Below, one piece after another: positions 22,010 through 23,944 of a stretch of DNA of 23,944 nt. The first letter of the stretch is position 1, and every line of letters begins with the position of its first letter. A model generated the notes under the pieces. That model was not told the DNA's origin. It did no database searches and was given only the letters and a program-made list of their open reading frames with translations. The stretch lies in assembly GCA_946886565.1 (NCBI GenBank), contig CAMPIX010000027.1:1-23944 (forward strand), in the 5' to 3' direction. A program made the translations under genes and the position numbers. Origin of the DNA: an uncultured Altererythrobacter sp. Lineage in GTDB: Bacteria; Pseudomonadota; Alphaproteobacteria; Sphingomonadales; Sphingomonadaceae.

Positions 22010-22783
22010 TCAGGCGGCGTCGAGTTCCCGCAGGACGGCGTGGATGGAGTCGGGCGAATAGGTGAAGCCGAGGTGGGTGCAGCGCAGCGCCACCGCCCGG
22101 TCGCGCTCGCACTCGCGCCCACAGGCGCTGCGCGCGCTGACGATCCCGTCGCGCGGGCTCCACAGCGCCACCGTCGGGACGGGGGGTTTTTCGCAGATGT
22201 CGGATTCGATCGGCGGCTTGTCGACGCGATGCCCGGTGACGAACTGGTAGATGCGCCACGCATTGTTCGCGCGCGGGTCGCCAGAAAAAGGCGAGCCCAT
22301 CGTGATGACCTTGGCGACCCGCCCTGGCTGGCGCTTGGCGATCTCGCGCGCGAACAGACCGCCCAGGCTCCAGCCGACCAGGTGAACTTCGCGCCCGTAG
22401 CGCTCGTGAACCTCGATCAGGCGTCGCTCGAGGTAGCGCACGTTGTCCTCGGTCGGGCCGAAGTTGAACCCGAGGCCCCAGCGCTTGACCTTGTGTCCCG
22501 CGCGCTCGAGGTGACGTGCCATGTAGCGCATGCGGATAGGATGGGTCGCGAACCCGGGCAGAAGCATGACAGTGCGAATTTCCGCCGCCGCCGGAACGTC
22601 GATCCGGCGCAGCGGCCGCCGGACCGGCTCGGCAAGGTGCGACAGTTCGCCGATCAGATAGCGCAGCTTCGGCGCCCCGCCGGTATCGGGAACCGGCTCG
22701 CGCGCAAGCTCCCATCGATGCGCGAGCTCTTCGCGCGAACTCGGCAGGTGTACGAACGAAGAGGGGGCCGGGTGCGTCGCCAT
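22010..22783 (-). CDS. Alpha/beta fold hydrolase, lipase-like
   Basis: 257 residues from ATG 22783. Nucleophile elbow GWSLGG with S139, oxyanion region LLPGFATH (75-81), acid D212 (SPRDGIV) and H237 (CTHLGF). No signal peptide. An ATG seven codons earlier (22804) is possible, but an EcfG-like promoter at 22809-22833 would start transcription about there, which favours 22783; a GAGG lies upstream but at long spacing. Its stop is 72 bp before the ATP-grasp ATG, so it probably heads the Anbu operon. Substrate unknown; a role in hydrolysing a product of the cluster is speculation. Confidence 0.82.
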   Translation of the reverse strand: MATHPAPSSFVHLPSSREELAHRWELAREPVPDTGGAPKLRYLIGELSHLAEPVRRPLRRIDVPAAAEIRTVMLLPGFATHPIRMRYMARHLERAGHKVKRWGLGFNFGPTEDNVRYLERRLIEVHERYGREVHLVGWSLGGLFAREIAKRQPGRVAKVITMGSPFSGDPRANNAWRIYQFVTGHRVDKPPIESDICEKPPVPTVALWSPRDGIVSARSACGRECERDRAVALRCTHLGFTYSPDSIHAVLRELDAA

Positions 22784-22808
22784 CGGGTCACTATGCCTCG
22801 ACATGGCT

Positions 22809-22833
22809 AACCGCCGCTGAACGCCCGCGTTCC
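22809..22833 (-). promoter_or_regulatory. EcfG-like promoter ahead of the hydrolase/Anbu operon
   Basis: On the minus strand GGAAC (22833-22829), 16 bases, then GGTT (22812-22809). The match to GGAAC-N16/17-CGTT misses only the least conserved first base of the -10. The spacing to ATG 22783 (25 bases) resembles the 23 bases at the hemerythrin promoter in this window. It lies in the 64-bp gap after the DUF3617 gene, so readthrough from that gene is also possible. Confidence 0.5.
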
Positions 22834-22847
22834 GACTGACGCCCTTC

Positions 22848-23387
22848 TCAGGGGCAGTCGCCGATGCGCTGGGAGGAAACCTGCATCGTCATGCGCATTT
22901 CGCCGCCCGGGATTGCGGGCGAGCTCTGACTCATTTCCATCCGCATCTCGCTCGATTCGGGCTTGACCGTGCCGTCGATCGTCATCTTGGCATCGACACC
23001 GCCGGGCCCGCTGCAGGTGAGCGCCGCATCCAGGTCGCTGCCGTCTGCATCGAACCGGTCGAAGGCGCACTCCACCCCTTCCGCCCCCTCGCCGAGCCGT
23101 GCGACGACCCGCTTGAAGCCTTCCTCCGCCTCGGCTTGCGTGAGGCACTGGGTGCGCTCCTCGCCTTGCAGGCCCGCCGCCATGTCGCGCATCCGCGCCG
23201 CCTGTTCGGGCGGAATGCCGGGAATCTCGAAATCGACGATCTCGGCGCTGCTGCGATAGAGGCCGGGGCGCGGTTTCACCAGGTTCTCGGCCGCCGCCAT
23301 CACTTCTTCGGGCGACTTGGGCTCGTCGGCTTCGCCGCATGCCGAGAGCGCAAGCGCGCCGCCCACGAGAATGACCACTGCACGCAT
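22848..23387 (-). CDS. DUF3617 family lipoprotein
   Basis: 179 residues from ATG 23387, chosen for AGGGAG upstream and a lipoprotein signal, [17 protein letters not shown], with the lipobox cysteine at 17. The rest follows the DUF3617 pattern: [13 protein letters not shown] near the start, conserved Cys in QCLTQ, VECAF, LTCSG and GDC, and [10 protein letters not shown] with the polar strand after it. Found widely in sphingomonads as a small envelope protein of unknown function. It is on the same strand as, and 64 bp before, the hydrolase; it is divergent from uvrB with 102 bp between them. Confidence 0.85.
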   Translation of the reverse strand: MRAVVILVGGALALSACGEADEPKSPEEVMAAAENLVKPRPGLYRSSAEIVDFEIPGIPPEQAARMRDMAAGLQGEERTQCLTQAEAEEGFKRVVARLGEGAEGVECAFDRFDADGSDLDAALTCSGPGGVDAKMTIDGTVKPESSEMRMEMSQSSPAIPGGEMRMTMQVSSQRIGDCP

Positions 23388-23489
23388 TCCACCGCTCCCT
23401 TGCAAGCTGTCGCTGAGCGCACACCTACCAACCGCGGCTCTCGCTGCCAAGCGCTTGCCGCGCGTGCGCCGTGCGCCCATATCCCGCCC

Positions 23490-23944
23490 ATGGCAGAACT
23501 CGTCATCCGTCGCGGGCTGGAAGAGCCCGACACGTCGAACAGCTTCAAGCCCCACAAGCCGCAGCGTCCCGAGAAATCGATGGGCGGCAGGAAGTTCGAG
23601 CTGGTGTCCGATTACCGACCCGCGGGCGACCAGCCGGCCGCGATCCGCGAGCTCGTCGAAGCGGCGAAGGAAGGCGAGCAGACCCAGGTGCTGCTCGGCG
23701 TCACCGGCAGCGGCAAGACTTTCACCATGGCCAAGGTGATCGAGGAAATGCAGCGGCCCGCGCTGGTGCTCGCGCCCAACAAGATTCTCGCCGCGCAGCT
23801 CTACGGCGAGTTCAAGAGCTTCTTCCCGAACAATGCGGTGGAGTATTTCGTCTCCTACTACGACTACTACCAGCCCGAGGCCTACGTGCCGCGCAGCGAC
23901 ACCTACATCGAGAAGGAAAGCTCGGTGAACGAGGCGATCGACCG
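23490..23944 (+). CDS. uvrB: Excinuclease ABC subunit UvrB, 5' part
   Basis: The first 151 codons; the gene runs off the window. UvrB is the damage-recognition helicase of nucleotide excision repair. Motifs: [17 protein letters not shown] (about 36-52), Walker A GVTGSGKT (70-77), [15 protein letters not shown], and the beta-hairpin region [25 protein letters not shown] cut to [14 protein letters not shown]. An N-terminal extension of about 30 residues ([19 protein letters not shown]) precedes the usual start and is seen in alphaproteobacterial UvrB. No GTTC-N7-GTTC LexA box is visible in the 102-bp upstream gap. Confidence 0.95.
   Translation, partial: MAELVIRRGLEEPDTSNSFKPHKPQRPEKSMGGRKFELVSDYRPAGDQPAAIRELVEAAKEGEQTQVLLGVTGSGKTFTMAKVIEEMQRPALVLAPNKILAAQLYGEFKSFFPNNAVEYFVSYYDYYQPEAYVPRSDTYIEKESSVNEAID

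Noticed and set aside
20480..22810. 776-codon plus-strand frame opposite the ATP-grasp and hydrolase genes
   Set aside because: No recognisable domain; opposite strand carries well-conserved ATP-grasp and alpha/beta hydrolase motifs.
23388..23489. LexA (SOS) box upstream of uvrB
   Set aside because: Looked for GTTC-N7-GTTC in the divergent gap and found none, not even a half-site pair.
1..23944. tRNA, rRNA, CRISPR array, phage genes or replication origin
   Set aside because: No cloverleaf-like sequence, direct repeat array, integrase or DnaA-box cluster recognised on either strand.

Overview
The window is GC-rich (about two thirds G+C by eye), almost fully coding, and looks chromosomal. Gene content points to an alphaproteobacterium of the order Sphingomonadales, probably the Erythrobacter/Sphingomonas side. 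The pointers are a large TonB-dependent receptor, GGAAC-N16-CGTT general-stress promoters, short hairpin repeats with a GAGCTTGTCGA core, and the Anbu/transglutaminase/alpha-E/ATP-grasp cluster. Species cannot be set from the sequence alone. No tRNA, rRNA, CRISPR array, phage or transposase gene was seen.

Layout. Positions 1-2166 (+): the tail of one TPM-domain protein, a second TPM-domain protein, a hairpin repeat pair, a NUDIX ADP-ribose pyrophosphatase and an SDR oxidoreductase, closed by a terminator shared with the opposing pspC. 2201-2532 (-): a 39-residue membrane peptide translationally coupled to PspC, preceded by a sigma-54-like promoter. 2761-3843 (+): recF. 3844-4005: a nested palindromic repeat. 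4006-8153: a TesA-like lipoprotein esterase (-) back to back with a YbbA-like ABC ATPase and its YbbP-like permease (+); a palindromic repeat lies between the last two. 8164-8191: a symmetrical terminator. 8213-10906 (-): a TonB-dependent receptor. 11109-11945 (-): a polytopic membrane protein. 12143-16863 (+): typA/bipA with a hairpin in its leader, a hemerythrin-like protein behind a near-perfect EcfG promoter, a PutP-type Na+/proline symporter, and an extensin-family M15-like lipoprotein. 16871-17518 (-): a FixJ/LuxR-type regulator whose receiver domain lacks switch residues. 17655-23387 (-): read in transcription order, a DUF3617 lipoprotein, an alpha/beta hydrolase, a circularly permuted ATP-grasp protein, an alpha-E (DUF403) protein, a transglutaminase and the Anbu proteasome-like peptidase. 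23490 to the end (+): the start of uvrB.

How genes work together. The most interesting block is 17655-22783. An ATP-grasp ligase, an alpha-E protein, a transglutaminase-fold enzyme and a self-compartmentalising Thr peptidase recur together in bacteria, and the set has been proposed to make and break a peptide tag or modification whose chemistry is unsettled. Here the set follows an alpha/beta hydrolase with an EcfG-like promoter (GGAAC-N16-GGTT) directly upstream, which suggests general-stress control. It is split by a 307-bp element with about 33-bp terminal inverted repeats that exactly fills the space between the alpha-E and transglutaminase genes. The second functional group is TesA-YbbA-YbbP, a predicted envelope lipid-handling ABC system with its esterase.

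Reliability. Gene families are mostly clear from motifs. Starts are uncertain for the regulator (17518), the hydrolase (22783) and recF. Promoters and boxes are pattern matches by eye. Repeat copy numbers elsewhere in the genome cannot be seen from here.
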